Origin: Lumbricus terrestris
Lineage: Eukaryota; Annelida; Clitellata; Crassiclitellata; Lumbricidae
Direction of reading: 5' to 3'
Assembly (NCBI GenBank): GCA_949752735.1
Contig: OX457052.1
Span: 11,121,112 to 11,185,111, forward strand
Length of the DNA stretch: 64,000 bases
The notes under the pieces were generated by a model, which worked only from the letters and a program-made list of their open reading frames with translations, ran no database searches and was not told the origin of the DNA. Position numbers and translations under genes: made by a program. Positions 44,595-57,231 of this stretch are shown here, piece after piece. Within the stretch, counting starts at the first letter, position 1. Each line of letters begins with the position of its first letter.

Positions 44595-45262
44595 AGTGAC
44601 ACTTGACCAAGAACTCGGTTTCTCACAACATGTTAACCTAGTAACGCGAAGCTGCTATTACCAGCTCCGCCAGTTGCGTGTTGTCATGCGGTCCCTATCT
44701 CATGATGCCGCTGTGGTCCTTGTCCACGCCTTCGTAACTAGCAGAATTGATCATTGCTGCTCAATCCTTGCTGGTCACCCATCTAGCTTAATAGGGCGTC
44801 TTGACCGGGTCATGCGCTCTGCTGCTCGGCTTATTGGTCATATCCCAAAATTTGCCCCAATTTCTGCCTACATGCGTGATGTTCTGCACTGGCTTCCAGT
44901 CTCGCAACGCATCTCTTACAGGATAGCAGCACTTGTCTGGCGGTCCTTAATTGGTAGTGCTCCTTCCTACTTATCTGATCTCTGTCTCTGTCGTCCCGTA
45001 GAACTTTACGCTCTTCGGCTAATGGGGAGCTGCTCGTCCCTCGAACCCGCTGTGCTACCAGACAGCGTCGAGCCTTCTCGGTTGTTGGCCCGTCCACATG
45101 GAATGGGCTCCCGCTTGCACTACGCTTACTACCTCGGAATAATTTGCCTGCTTTCTACAAGTTGCTCAAGACCTATCTTTTTAGCTGTGGCTGGACTGGG
45201 AGCGCCTCTGAGTAGGCTTCTTGAAGGGGCGCTATATAAATTTTCGGAATGAATGAATGAAT
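44595..45262 (+). pseudogene. CR1-like LINE, RT tail and intact 3' end
   Basis: The plus-strand frame has TLDQELGFSQHVNLVTRSCY, RLDRVMRSAARLIGHIPKF and YMRDVLHWLPVSQRI, closely matching the minus-strand copy at 3395-4312. Frameshifts follow near 45000. The 3' end reads GGGAGCGCCTCTGAGTAGGC then CTTGAAGGGGCGCTATATAA, followed by (GAAT)n. This tail is the one shared with the SINE family. Confidence 0.85.
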
Positions 45263-45372
45263 GAATGAAGAATTGTATTTGTCCTATGAGTCTTGCGTTG
45301 TAGGCTTCTATGCTAAACTAGGTCTATGCTCAACTAAGCCTATATAAATTCTTTTTGTCTCGTTTTTTGTAG

Positions 45373-45531
<159 letters not shown>

Positions 45532-45774
45532 TAGTATTTACATTACATAGCATTAAGCCCTAAATGTAAATTAATCCCTAGCTGTCGCCCGCGAAAGTTC
45601 CACCTCCACTGTCTCTGCGCAGGTCTTTCACTGAAACCCAAAGTAGGGGAAGTAGGAGCAAGTTGAGAGGGTTGACTTGCCCCGAAACACTCTACTCCCT
45701 CTCTGCAAATCTTGTCATGCTCTCTCCTCTTTTCCCTTACTTATTTCGCTGCTCCAATTCTGAATACCACTCAC

Positions 45775-46688
45775 GGTGACCCGTCAAAAGGGCGCCCGAC
45801 AAAAGGGCGCCCGACAAAAGGGCGCTCGACATAAGGGCGGTGTAACAGGTTGGGAAGATTCCAGGTCATAGGGCCAGTGACAGACAATGAACGGGCACCC
45901 CGTCAAAAAGGCGCCCGACAAAAGGGCGCCGACAAAAGGGCGCCCGACAAAAGGGCGCCGACATAAGAGCGGCGCTCTTAAAAGAAATAGCATCGATGAA
46001 GAGTCGGCCTAGAGGTGATAATATTATGAGCAAATAAGCAGGCCAACGACGACGCGACAAAGAGCAATTAATACTTAACTTTTTCACACAGGATTTTTGT
46101 TTATACCCAACATGCTCCGAAGACCTGGAAGAGGTGCTAAAATAAACAAATCAGGCGCAGAAAGCGGTAACATGAGAGGTTGGAAAGTTCGTTACCACGT
46201 GATATGAGCTTCATATAAAAGCAGCTCCACTGTTTGGAAATCGTTAACATGGAAGAGATCGCTTCGCAGAAGGGAAAGGCCATTATACTTTTTGGCGGAT
46301 CTGATACTTGTCGTGATATTCCGAGTGTTAACAACTTTTCGACTTTAATGACATTGAACCATTAGGCTAACAGATTCTTTGCCGTAGACTACAGTAGTTT
46401 TTACTTTTCATCAGATTCATAGTTTTAAAACTTTTCAACTTCTCAATTAATTGCTTGTTTGTATTTCTCAAATAATTTCTTGCCTTCTTAATCTCGTTAA
46501 AACTTTAAGTCATATAGCCTATGTAGTGGTGGTGGATCACTTGTCATTTATTTCAACCGCGATATCTTTCACGATAATATTTCTTTTATGGGCGCCGCCC
46601 TTATGTCGGGCGCCCTTTTGTCGGCGCTCTTTTGTCGGCACCCTTTTGTCGGGCGCTCTTTTGTAGGGCGCCCTTTTGACGGGTCACC
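45775..46688. mobile_element. TIR element, GGTGACCCGTCAAAAGGGCG ends with iterated GGGCGCC units
   Basis: The left end GGTGACCCGTCAAAAGGGCG then GCCCGACAAAAGGGCG repeats, and a second left block at about 45895-45970, face the inverse at 46600-46688 (GCCCTTTTGACGGGTCACC). The ends are tandem iterations of CGACAAAAGGGCGCC. There is no coding content and no clear target duplication at this copy. A relative lies at 61728-62402. Confidence 0.75.
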
Positions 46689-47025
46689 CAATGAACGACG
46701 CCGTCGATAAAGCACTAACCACGGCTAGTTTAATAACATTAACGGCCTGACACAGTCTCTTAAGCATAAATGAGTTAAACAAGTTTTGCAGGTTTCCTGC
46801 AAGTGAAAATCGGTGTAGTCGGGTCAATCTACGAAATGACTTCGGTGGACCCCAACAAATTGCAAGAAAACGTTTTAATACGATTTTCTGGTGTCTTAGG
46901 TCTGGTGATGAACATAGGTCTACTAAAAGTTACAAGAAATCGGACCACGGCAAGTGGTCTAATTTTGGCCGGAAAAATTGGACCAGGCTTGGAATCTGGA
47001 AATGACACTCGCAAAAACAGGCTCT

Positions 47026-48515
47026 AGTCTTCCCTGCACTCAAGAAGCCCAATCTTGACCCTAGCCTCAGTCAAAACTATCGACCCATTTCAAACCTGTC
47101 TTTTCTGTCCAAGACTCTTGAGAGACTTGTTTCAATGCAACTTCTCCCCTATCTTGAGAAATCGGGTCTTCTTCCTTCTCACCAGTCTGGCTATAGGGCT
47201 AACCACTCCACTAAGACAGTCCTCCTCTCTTTACTTTTTGACATATACACTGCTGTTGACAAGTCTCAAGTTACTCTTTTGGCTCTCTTCGATGTCTCTG
47301 CTGCCTTTGACATGGTCGACCATGAAATTTTGTTGCAGCGCCTTGAAACCTCCTGTGGACTCAAGGGTACTCCACTACTTTGGCTTCGCTCCTACCTCTC
47401 CGACCGCACCCAAATGATCATCTCTGGTGACTCTAGGACTCAGTGGGTCCCTGTTGTGTTGGGTGTCCCTCAGGGGTCTGTCCTAGGCCCGCTCTTATTC
47501 ATCCTATACACGGCTGGCATTCCTCCCTTTCCCCCAACCATTCTGCTACTGGCCATCTTTTCGCTGATGATGTTCAAGCCTATGTGCATGGACCCCCTTC
47601 TGCTCAACTCTTTCTTGCGAGCCAAATTGCCGCTCTATCTCAAGATCTTCATCTGTGGATGTCGTCCAATCGTCTTTCTTTGAACTCTTCCAAAACCCAG
47701 TTGATTTGGTTTGGAACTTCCAAGCAGCTCCAAAAACTTGACTACTCGTTACTCTCTCAAACTTTTCCTCACTTCAACTTTCCGTCTAGTGTTCGAGACC
47801 TAGATGTCACCCTAGATAATTCTCTAACTTTTACCGAACACATAGCCAAGCTTACTCGCTCTTCCTACTTCCAATTAAGGCGGCTGAGGGCTATTCGCAA
47901 ATCTGTTTCATCTTCGATCTTTACCTCCATTGTCCACGCCTTCGTCTGTTCTCGGATTGACTATTGTAATTCTGTCCTTGCTGGCCTCCCTAAGGTCCGG
48001 CTAGCTCCCCTACAGTCCGTACTCAATGCTGCTGCGAGGCTCATTGCCCGTCTTCCTCGATTCTCACACATATCTACATTCATGGCTGAACAACTTCACT
48101 GGCTTCCACTCTTAGCTCGCATACAATTCAAAGTTCTAAGTTTGGTTCTCAAGTCTCAACGAGGCCTTGCTCCGACGTATCTTTGTGATCTCATACTTCG
48201 CCCCATTTCGGCCACTTCGCTGCGGCGTCCTCTTAGGTCCTCAGATCGGCTTGACCTCTTTGTTCCTCGCGTCAGGACCGCCATGGCTCAATCCAGATCA
48301 TTTGCCTGCACAGATCCCTCCCTATGGAATGGTCTTCTCCCATCCGTTCGCTCTGCCATCCTCTCTGGTAGTCTTTCGTCATCTTTCTCTTGTCTAAAGA
48401 CCTGCCTTTTCTCTCGGAGTTGCACGCACTGGGAGCGCTTCTGAAAGGCTCTTGCTGCAAGAAGCGCTTTACAAATGGTCAGATACGATACGATACGATA
48501 CGATGTTAGAAGCAA
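47026..48515 (+). pseudogene. CR1-like LINE with RT domain, one frameshift
   Basis: Frame 1 (47135-47560) has NYRPISNLSFLSKTLERLV (upstream part), LFDVSAAFDMVDHEILLQRL (RT motif A) and GVPQGSVLGPLLFILY (motif B). After a shift near 47540-47560 the other frame carries GHLFADDVQAY (the F/YADD catalytic box), SLNSSKTQLIWFG, RIDYCNSVLAGLP and LHWLP, up to the stop at 48444. The 3' end has GGGAGCGCTTCTGAAAGG and (ATACG)n at 48482-48503. The element is 5'-truncated with no endonuclease. A truncated sibling lies at 53090-53572. Confidence 0.9.
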
Positions 48516-48871
48516 ATCATGTAGGCTAACAATTTTCTAACATGCTTTTCTAGACTAATTTGACCGAGAACGAAAATCGTGGTTAGCAAGCTTGATTTTT
48601 AGCGGTTGCATAGGAAAACAATTTGGCGGTCAAAAAAATGGCCTATAATTGCTTCAAAAGGTTGTATAGTCGGCATGCAACGGAATCAAAGACACATATG
48701 TATCACTGGAGGAAAACCAAAATGGCGGAAAAAATGGCGGCCAAAAATGTTGAAGTGATGTAGGCTATGCAATGGAAACACGATCTCGGACTCCAATTTA
48801 GCATTTTGAAAGTAACTTTATTATATTAAATATAATTAATAATGGAAAACTGATTTGTCTGAGTAATGTTT

Positions 48872-49215
48872 TTACGGATAGTCGTCTTCGTCAGATATTG
48901 GCTGCAGAGTTGTATTTTCGCAGTTGCCATGCTGACATTGTCCGCAAGCTGCGGTGCATTCCAGGCCATGTCTTTTGCAGCTACATTGCAGCGTACATCG
49001 GATCATTTTAAGGAGTTTGTCTGGAGCAGAATTAATATCCATCATGATTGGAACAAATTTTCGATCTTGTATAGTCCAACCCCATTCAGTAGGATCCATG
49101 TCGTCACATTTACCCCAAAAACTGCACGACTTGTAAGTAAGCTCGCCGTGAGTGAAGGTTTGTTGCAGATATCCTTCAGTAGGATTTTTAAATATTTGGA
49201 GTAAAGTCTGGACTT
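48872..49215 (-). pseudogene. Cys-rich (CXC-like) C-terminal fragment of a repeat-family protein
   Basis: The minus strand reads GELTYKSCSFWGKCDDMDPT, EWGWTIQDRKFVPIMMD and APDKLLKMIRCTLQCSCKRH, then GLECTAACGQCQHGNC. Regularly spaced Cys (C-x-C, C-x3-C-x2-C) resembles the tesmin/TSO1-like tail found on multicopy transposon-associated proteins in invertebrates. No N-terminal part was located, and no element ends. The assignment is by pattern only. Confidence 0.45.
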
Positions 49216-49299
49216 CTTCTTACAGGACTTCAATACCGTAATCCATAAGTCATCCATGGTTGCCTATAACTGCAGTGGTTCCTAGGTGTAAGCACATTA

Positions 49300-49860
49300 T
49301 ATAGCGTTCCGGGTGTTGCCCGGAAATTGTAGGATTCGACCGTTCTCGGCCAATCCCTCCCTCCCTCTCTCCCTCAAACCCACCCTCCCTCCTTTTCCTC
49401 CACCCCCACCGCCATCCCACCCCACCAGCCCACACCACACTCCTACCTCGACCGGTACGCGACTCGTGAAGTTTTGGTTTTTAAAAAATTCTTCCCTCAA
49501 CCCCACCCACCTCAACCTCTCTCCACCACACCCCACGACACCCCACCACACTCCGACCTCCACCGGTACGCCACCCGTAAAATTTGGGTTTTCGGGAAAA
49601 AATTCTCCTCCAACTCCCACATCCCCCACCACCACACCCCGCGACACACCACCACACTCCGACTTTCACCGGTAAGCCACCCGTGAAATTTTGATTTTCG
49701 GGAAAAAAATTCTTCCCCCCACCCCCCCCCCCTACTCCCACCACCCATGACACCCCACCACATTCTGACCTCCTCCGGTAAGCCACCCGTTTCCCCACCC
49801 ATCCCCCACCCCCACACACCACCCCAAACACACACCTCGGCCCGCAAGGCGGGTGTGTGT
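49300..49860 (-). mobile_element. Helitron-like fragment with C-rich minisatellite
   Basis: A degenerate hairpin TTCCGGGTGTTGCCCGGAA (49308-49326) resembles the Helitron 3' end in reverse. About four to five units follow, with CCGACCTCCACCGGTACGCC and CCCGTAAAATTTGGGTTTTC separated by C-rich spacers. The CTAG terminus is not preserved. The long Gly- and Pro-rich frames here are not genes. Confidence 0.6.
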
Positions 49861-50341
49861 GTTTGGGGTTGTTCGCAAAGCTATTTTCAAAACTCTGGGC
49901 GAGAGATCTAGGATTATGAATGAAATCTAAGTTCTTATCGGGAGTGCCTAAAGATGTAGTCTGTTTTTAAAAAAATGCCTGGACGCCCATAATCTACCTT
50001 TCGAGGCTGTGTTCGCCTATAAGTATATGGCAGGATGACCTTCAAATTTGAACTCCATCACTGTTCGCACTCTGACAGTGCCAGTCCCAAGCCTGGACAA
50101 AGGAGGAGGGCGACATTAATCGTCTTCGCTATGATGCAGTATCGTTCAAAAGCAGCACAATTTCATATTTGAAAGTGTGTGGAAACCTTCCATGACCCGT
50201 CAGTCACACTCCAAGTCCTGTTTATACGTGTGGGCAGGGCTTAAAGTGCGCCTGGACGGTCATGGACTGCGTCCATGCACTTGTTTTAAAATCTGAACGT
50301 TGTTCCGCCACTTATTGGCGAGCACAGACTAGAAAGGTAAG

Positions 50342-50590
50342 AGGCGTCCAGGCACTTCTTCTGGAGATGTAAGGAGCGTCCAGGCACTTATTTTGGAGAG
50401 GTAAGGGGCGTTCAGGCACTTCTTTTGGAGAGGTAAGGGGCGTCCAGGCACTTCTTTTGGAGAGGTAAGGGGCGTCCAGGCACTTCTTTTGGAGAGATAA
50501 GGGGCGTCCAGTCACTTATTTTGGAGAGGTAAGGGGCGTCCAGGCACTTCTTTTGGAGAGGTGAGGGGCGTCCAGGCACTTATTTTTTCA
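50342..50590. repeat. 32-bp tandem repeat, about eight copies
   Basis: A unit of GGCGTCCAGGCACTTCTTTT followed by GGAGAGGTAAGG is repeated head to tail with few mismatches. There are no spacers, so it is not CRISPR-like. Non-coding. Confidence 0.9.
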
Positions 50591-50764
50591 CACTTTAGGC
50601 ACTGCGTGTAGGCTTGGCTATCTGAATATTTGCATATTGAATTAACGAAGATAAGCCCACCGAACAAGAAAAGAAGGACAGCTCCTTAAGCTTGACTTGT
50701 GAGACTTACAAGGGTAATATAGCCTAACTTTTGTGGCTTCATTAACGGTATATGAGGGTATATG

Positions 50765-50975
50765 TTAGGGTGACCATATACGTCCCGGTTTTCCGGGACA
50801 TGTCCCGGTTTTTTGCGGTGCGTCCCGGTGTCCCGATGACTGAGGCAAAATGGCAGAATTGTCCCGGTTTTTTTACAAGGATGAAAGTCGGATCTTGAAA
50901 ACGTCAGTTTTATGTGAATGACCCAAAAATACAAGGGTGACCATTTTCTGACAATCGAAAATCGGGACACTTTTT
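50765..50975. repeat. MITE-like GTGACCATATACGTCCCGG repeat
   Basis: AGGGTGACCATATACGTCCC with iterated GTCCCGGTTTT words, and a second AAGGGTGACCATTTTC at about 50932 in the same direction. It looks like a DNA-transposon remnant; the ends are not clearly inverted. Confidence 0.45.
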
Positions 50976-53089
50976 GGAAACTATCTATAATTGCAATTCC
51001 TTAACTTCGGGACTAGGCTATAATAGGCCTATAATCGAATGCCTATCCCTGTAAGCTACCACAGCCAGAGTTTATTATAGGCTAATGTTGTTTATAGTGT
51101 AAACTGCAGACCTTGAAAAAGTTTGAAGTTACTGATATTTCTCAGAAGAGTAAATTTTGTAGTTAGTCCTATGTTCTGTTCTGCGAACGTTGTTCGATCA
51201 TAACGATTTGGGTGTCATCACAATTAAATTATATTGAACATGAGCATTGACTTCATGTATAGAAATATCAAATCTGCTCTAGTCGTCAGTGCACTGAGTG
51301 CAGTATAGGCATACTCTGATCATCGATAACACTCAATCGGCGCACAGTAGCCTATGTAATCAGTTTTAGTCCAGAGAAAGATCTAATGTTTCTGGGGCAC
51401 ACAAGAACGGCCGGCAGAAAAGGGTTTGGGAGGGAGTGTGCCCCTCACTATCCGAAATGTTTTGAATTTCCAAATTACGATGGCAGCATTTTAAGTTGTT
51501 GAAACAAATTGGTAAAATTTAAGTGCTGACATGAGTGGACTAAGTCTAACTGATCCCATAACAACCCTGGCGTAGGCTACCTGTCGAAAATTCGGAAATC
51601 GATGTAGATCTGGAGTCGCCATTGAAATTGTGGCCAATTATAAGAACTGTCTCGTTACGTCGTGATTTTTCCTTAAATCTATTAACGAAACACACTAGCC
51701 CCGCAGAATCGTAGATGTATTATGATAAGCTAAATAGTCCATATAAATTGCCAAATTCTCTTTTGCTACGACTTCTTTTTGCACCAGTGTTGAATTGATT
51801 CACCAGGTGGCGAGTTAGTAAAGCCAATCCATTCAAAGTGCCTTTGTAATTAAAATATTGAACTCTATTTGTGCCAACCAACAAGACGGTGCGATAAAAA
51901 AAGAGGGCAATGGAAAAGAACATTGATTTTTGGTGCCATTGTTTTAGATTTACTTCACTTGTATAGTTTAGGTGGATCGATATAATAATATATTATGCTA
52001 TTGGACATTCATAGTTGTAAGATAGGTTTAGTTTTATTGCACTGTTTTAGGTGGTTGTATTATTTTTCCTACTATATTTAATCTGTTTTATGTTTGGCAT
52101 GATTCGATTATTTGTTTGTTATGTTTTTCTTTTCCATTACCCTCTTTTTTTATTGCACCGTCTTGTTGGTTGGCACAAATATAGTTCAATATTTTAATTA
52201 CATAGGCACTATGAATGAATTGGCTTTACTAACTAATATATATCGATAGGCCTAATTCCTTGGAGCGAATGAATGAGTGAAGTAGGCCTAGAGTTCATTG
52301 ATGTAATTATAATTATAGGCTATATGTGTAATATATACGACTGAAATCATTTTACATTTTTAATATAGGTAAGGTTCTTGATTAATAAATAACCTATGAG
52401 CCTACAAACCCTTACCGTATTGTATGTCTACAGTCTTCAACATAATGAATAGCACGATCATCTGCCGCTGACGATGCAGACATTTGTGTTGTAATCTCTA
52501 TTACATCATACTCGCAAATTTCAGGCTCTCAGATGTAACTTCCATAGGCGTAGGAGACGGGGGTCCAGATGGGGGCAAATGCCACCCAAATTTCGGGCAA
52601 GTCTGTTTTTCGGGCAAAATTGTCCCGGAAAATATTTTAAAAAATTCTACTTGAAGTTCAACGCTCATTATCACACCACATCATCTCCCAGTTTCAATTT
52701 GCCCGAATCGTGTTAGATAGGCTACTAGGTCTGAGTCACAGCCACCATGGATAATTAAGGATAGCAGAATTTGGCGGAAAAGTTCTGAATTCACGGCGAC
52801 ATCTTAAAAAATGGCGAAAATTGCAAAATTGCACCAAATTCACGAGCCAAAATTTGCCACGAAAATCGCGGCAATTCGTAATTCATACTTTCAGCAGACT
52901 CAAGCTGGGTCGACGAGATAAATTCTTGGTCCCCAGTAAGAGCTCTCACGTGTCCCTAAATTATCTTAATGCTATGCCTATAATTATATGAGGATAAAGT
53001 GGGAAAGAAATTGAAATTATAAAACTTCGGGCACGACTTATACGATAGGCCTATAATGGCGGCAAGTGGCGTATTTATAGGCTATAGTT
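50976..53089. other. No gene recognised; repeat remnants
   Basis: A fragment of the 85-bp repeat family lies at about 51440-51505. A related inverted copy pair is visible between 51780-51900 and 52140-52230 (GCACCGTCTTGTTGGTTGGC and its inverse). One end of the CATAGGCGTAGGAGAC MITE family starts at about 52545. No coding sequence is supported. Confidence 0.5.
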
Positions 53090-53572
53090 GCTCTTAGTTA
53101 AGCCCTCGTTGGGTATTTTGAATATCTCACAAATCGTTTCCACTTCCACGTGTCCTCTAATCGCCTCTTCCTTAATACTTCAAAGACTGCGTTCATCTGG
53201 CTCACCGGGTCTTGTCAAAATAGGCTATCTGGCCGATGTTATTCTTCGGCCTCACTCAGCTTCCTCTAACCGTCCACTGCCTTCATCCAACAGACTTGAC
53301 CACTTGGCTCCTTACTCTAGGACTGCTATGGCTCAGTCTTGATCATTTGCCTCAATTGGTCCTTCTCTTAGGAATGCTCTTTCTCCTTCTGTTCGCTCTA
53401 CAATTGTGTATGGCTGCAGTCAGTGCAGGCTCTCTTCATCCTTCCATCTTCTCACTGCTGCGTCTTCTTCTTCTTGCGGGGCCCCTTCGCACAGGGAGCG
53501 CTTCTGAATGGTTCACCCTACTAGAGGCGCTTTAGAGGCTAAATGATTAAATACGATACAATACGACCAATA
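53090..53572 (+). pseudogene. CR1-like LINE 3' fragment
   Basis: Frames carry LADVILRPHSASSNRPLPSS and RLDHLAPYSRTAMAQS, matching the 47026-48515 LINE (LILRPISATSLRRPLRSSDR). Frameshifts and stops are present. The 3' end GGGAGCGCTTCTGAATGG is followed by an ATACGATACAATACG tail. Confidence 0.8.
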
Positions 53573-54985
53573 TTGTGAATTTATTTAGTTGATCACTTGA
53601 AGTCTCAGCTGATTGTCGTGAAGTGTCAGGAATATAATACTTTAATTGAGAGGTATAGGCCTACATAAAACACTTTGAAATTTTCCTTCCAGCCTGGGTT
53701 CATAAAAGTAGACGGGTATCAGGATATTTGCCCCTCGGATGTGAGCGCAAACGCTGCTTTTGTAGAGAGAAACGTTCCTACGAGTGCAGGACGTCAACTA
53801 CGTAGGATTTATTTTCCGGGCAGTAGTAAAATCTTTGCCCCTCCCCCCAATGCTTAAATGTTCCCCACCGCCTATGAACACCATGGTGTGATACCGCGGA
53901 AAATCACAAGATTTATTTAGTTTGCATGCAGGGTCGTTGAAAATCTTGACCTACCCGACTTGAATGGGCTTCGGCCACGATTGGACCTAGTTTATTATAG
54001 GTCGCAATAATTATCTCTGCCGGTTTTCGCCAAACATATCATGCCACATTTTCAGATTCCGTTTATTAGATTAGGCTACTCTCTTTCCATAAACTCCAGT
54101 GTGAGAATTGTGGAAAAAATAACTGGTGAGTTGGACTATGATCCACTTGGAATTGGGGTGTAAAACAGCATACTTACTAAGAAAGAATGAGGGTTCAATC
54201 CCCCAACCATCTCGGCAATTCTCACTCTAACAACTAACCTCACATGCGGGATGATAGCTGATTGCTAACACACTGGCACGAAGAGCAGAAGGGGTGGGAA
54301 CTCATGGGTTCCATTGCCCCCTCCCCTCCTGAGATCGACCCAGCATTCTACTTTGGGAGGGCAACAGTAAAATGAGTAGCTGTTTCGGTAGCACGACATT
54401 TGATACGACGGTAATTAATACCGGACAAGTAATCCCGCGACAGTTAGTTCCAACGACATAATATTATAGGCCTCATTACAGTCACGACGCTTGATACCGC
54501 CACCTGTACACTGTGTACAGTGTACACGGCAGTACGAATACTTGTACAACTATAGCTGTCCACAACTCCACATACAGTATAATTAGGTACCTCTGTGCTC
54601 AGGCATTTCGTTGTAGACTACACAAAGCGGTTAAACTAAGAAAGAGACGTAGGCTACGATCATCACAAAGGATTTTAAAACCGTCTATGAGGAGTTTAAT
54701 CGGACAAAGGTCTCAGTGACATGCACGTGAATTTTGGCTGCAGTAGCAAAGGTAGGCAAAATTGTGGTAGATCTAAGCCGTAATTATGAAAACACCGAGT
54801 ATCGCGAAAATGCCGATGGGACATTTTCTGTTGTCCCAAGTACCCCAACCGTATTTTCCCAACGGTAGCCTACTCCATTCAAATGCTTTTATGGAATTTC
54901 ACTGTCTTTAAAATGCTATTTCTCTGTCGTGGTAGACTCCTATTATTTGTCGCGGTATCAAGCGCCGTGCGATTTTATATATATA
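53573..54985. other. No gene recognised
   Basis: A short open frame at 53675-53857 follows a TTCCTTCCAG acceptor-like site, but it resembles no kinase segment and ends in repeat. The palindromic GTACACTGTGTACAGTGTAC lies at about 54506-54526. Nothing else was supported. Confidence 0.5.
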
Positions 54986-56085
54986 CTAGCTTTTATACCC
55001 GGCTTCGCCCGGGTTCCGTCAATTTTCCCCACAAATTTTCCCCCACCCCTCCAGAACACACCACTACAAATTCCGACCTCCATCAGTACGCCACCCGTGA
55101 AATTTTTGTTTTCGGAGAAAAAAAATTCCCTCAAATTTCTGCCCAACCCCTATACTCCACCAACTCCACAACACGCCACCACTAACTCCGACCTCCACCG
55201 GTACGCCACCCGTGAAATTTAGGTTTTCGGGAAAAATTCCACTCCCCAAATTTCCCCCACACCTTCCTCCACAATGCGACACCACTAACTCCGACCTTCA
55301 CCGGCACGCCACCCGTCAAATTTTGGTTTTCGGGGGAAAAAATTTCCCCAAATTTCCCCCCACCCCGCCTCCCCCACCCCTTCCCCCACCCCCTCCACAA
55401 CACGCCACCACTAACTCCGACCTCCAGCGGTGCGCCACCCGTCAAATTTTGGTTTTCGGGGAAAAAATTCCCCGCCCCCCAAATTTCTCTACATCCCCTC
55501 CTCCACCCCCTCCACAACACGCCACCACTAACTCCGACCTTCACCGGTACGCCACCCGTCAAATTTTGGTTTTCGGAGAAAAAAATTTCCCCCAAAATTT
55601 CCCCCCACCTCCTCCCACTCCTTCCCCCACCCCCCTCCACAACACGGCACCACTAACTCCGACCTCCAGCGGTACGCCACCCGTGAAATTTTGTTTTTCC
55701 TGGAAAATTTTTCAACACAAATTTCTTCCCCCCCACCATCCACCACCCCCCTACACCCCACCTCACCCCCCCCCCCACCCACAACACGCCATCACTAAGT
55801 CTGACCTCCACCGGTACGCCACCCGTGAAAAGTTGTTTTTCGGGGAAAAAATTTCCCCCCCCAAATTTCTCCCCCCCCCACCACTACCCCACCTTCCAAC
55901 ACCCCACCCCCACCCCACTCCTCTTTCCCATAACACGCCACCACTATCTCTGATCTCCACTGGTACGCCACCCGTGAAATTTTGGTTTTCTGGGATGAAG
56001 TGTCAAAATACCTCATTAGTATTCATGACATCCGGACATACATACATACAAACGGAAGGACAAACTTTGAGAAATATATTATAGA
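54986..56085 (-). mobile_element. Non-autonomous Helitron with ~115-bp minisatellite
   Basis: On the minus strand the element starts TCTATAATATATTTCTCA (56085) preceded by A. It ends with the hairpin CCCGGGCGAAGCCGGG, then TATAAAAGCTAG and T (54986). Inside are about eight C-rich units, each with TCCGACCTCCACCGGTACGC, CACCCGTGAAATTTTGGTTT and TCGGGGAAAAAATTCC (plus-strand reading). There is no Rep/helicase. The Pro-rich 290-codon frame here is a repeat artefact. Confidence 0.85.
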
Positions 56086-56154
56086 TATATATATATCAAT
56101 GGAATTAAGATAACTGTCGCTGGATTACAAGTTCCCGGGATTAACTGTCGCGGG

Positions 56155-56359
56155 CAGTGGCGGCGCTTGGGGGCCCGGGGGGCTAAACCCCCCTAAAAAG
56201 TCCATCAGGTTTTTTACATGCACCATTGCAATATTTTCCACGATTTTCGACCGGATGACTAAAAAAGGTAGTCATTAATTTTGGCGGATGAGAATGGAAA
56301 ATTTCCTCCGCGAGGATTCAACCCCCCACCCCAAAACTGAAATCCTGGCGCCGCCACTG
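56155..56359. mobile_element. hAT-type MITE, TIR CAGTGGCGGCGC
   Basis: CAGTGGCGGCGCTTGGG faces TGGCGCCGCCACTG. Perfect 8-bp duplication GTCGCGGG at 56147-56154 and 56360-56367. It is 205 bp and non-coding. Its target is a local GTCGCGGGATTAA-type repeat. Confidence 0.9.
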
Positions 56360-56367
56360 GTCGCGGG

Positions 56368-57223
56368 ATATTAATAGTCAGTGGATTAACAGTTGCTGTC
56401 ATGGGATAAAATGTCGCGGGATTAAATGTTGCGGGATTAACTGTCGTGGATTCGCGATTTCAGTGCGCATGTGACCTTGGGTTCGGCGGAAAAACTTGGC
56501 CACCTAGACGATGTATGGCAAAGCCATCTAGGGGCTGACGACCTGAGAGGGGATCAGTTTACCAGACCCGTCACGTGCGTATACAGCGAGAACGGGCAAT
56601 GCCTAATGCTTATACCGCGGTACCTTAAAACCACTAAAACCTAACTCCAAGGAGTGCAGCGTGCCTGACAGTCTATATTTAGCAGCGTGCTGTCATTCAC
56701 CTCCGAAAATCAGGGTAAACGCGGGTATACCCTATATAGGCCTACAGCGTATCCTCGCCTCACAAAGAATTCAATGTGAACAAATGTGGGAGAAATTAAA
56801 TTTCAACGAGAAAATAGGCGAAAATCCCGAAAAGTAGTAGTTTTTGCCTTTCTGGACTGTCGCGGATTAAAAGTAACAAGAAAACTAGGTGATGACTTTA
56901 AAGAAGTCGTCAGAAAAATGTTGACCCAAAAAAGTCGATTTTTTCGGCCGGCGTGTAAGCGCCTCAAAATTTACCAGTACGGTACAGCCCTGGTTTTATA
57001 AATAGCTATGTGACCTATCTCAATACCTTGACCGATACTTCTTCTACCGTACTTCGACATCATAGCACTGTAGCCTATCTAGGCTATAGCTTAAGAATTA
57101 GCCCAGTTTTCCCAGTCACTTGGTGCTCCCTCGTCGTTCAAATGTTAGTACACGGTACTTCAAAAAATGGGACACAGAATTCAGGGCTGTAATCGATTAG
57201 GTATAAAGACTTGTCGGATATAT
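56368..57223. other. No gene recognised
   Basis: GTCGCGGGATTAA-like words recur to about 56450 and at about 56106-56150. No frame with family similarity was found. Confidence 0.5.
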
Positions 57224-57231
57224 ACAACTTG

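Noticed and set aside
46791..47027. Open frame after a TTTTGCAG acceptor, tested as the next kinase exon (phase 1 fits)
   Set aside because: The translation lacks the G--PY, CW and RP landmarks of subdomains X-XI and has no good donor.
50342..50590. Regular 32-bp repeats considered as a CRISPR-like array
   Set aside because: The repeats are head to tail with no variable spacers and lie in eukaryotic DNA.
53675..53857. Open frame after TTCCTTCCAG, tested as a kinase exon
   Set aside because: No kinase C-lobe residues and no strong donor; it ends in repeat.
55212..56084. A 290-codon Pro-rich frame
   Set aside because: It runs across the C-rich Helitron minisatellite; opposite-strand and shifted frames are equally open.
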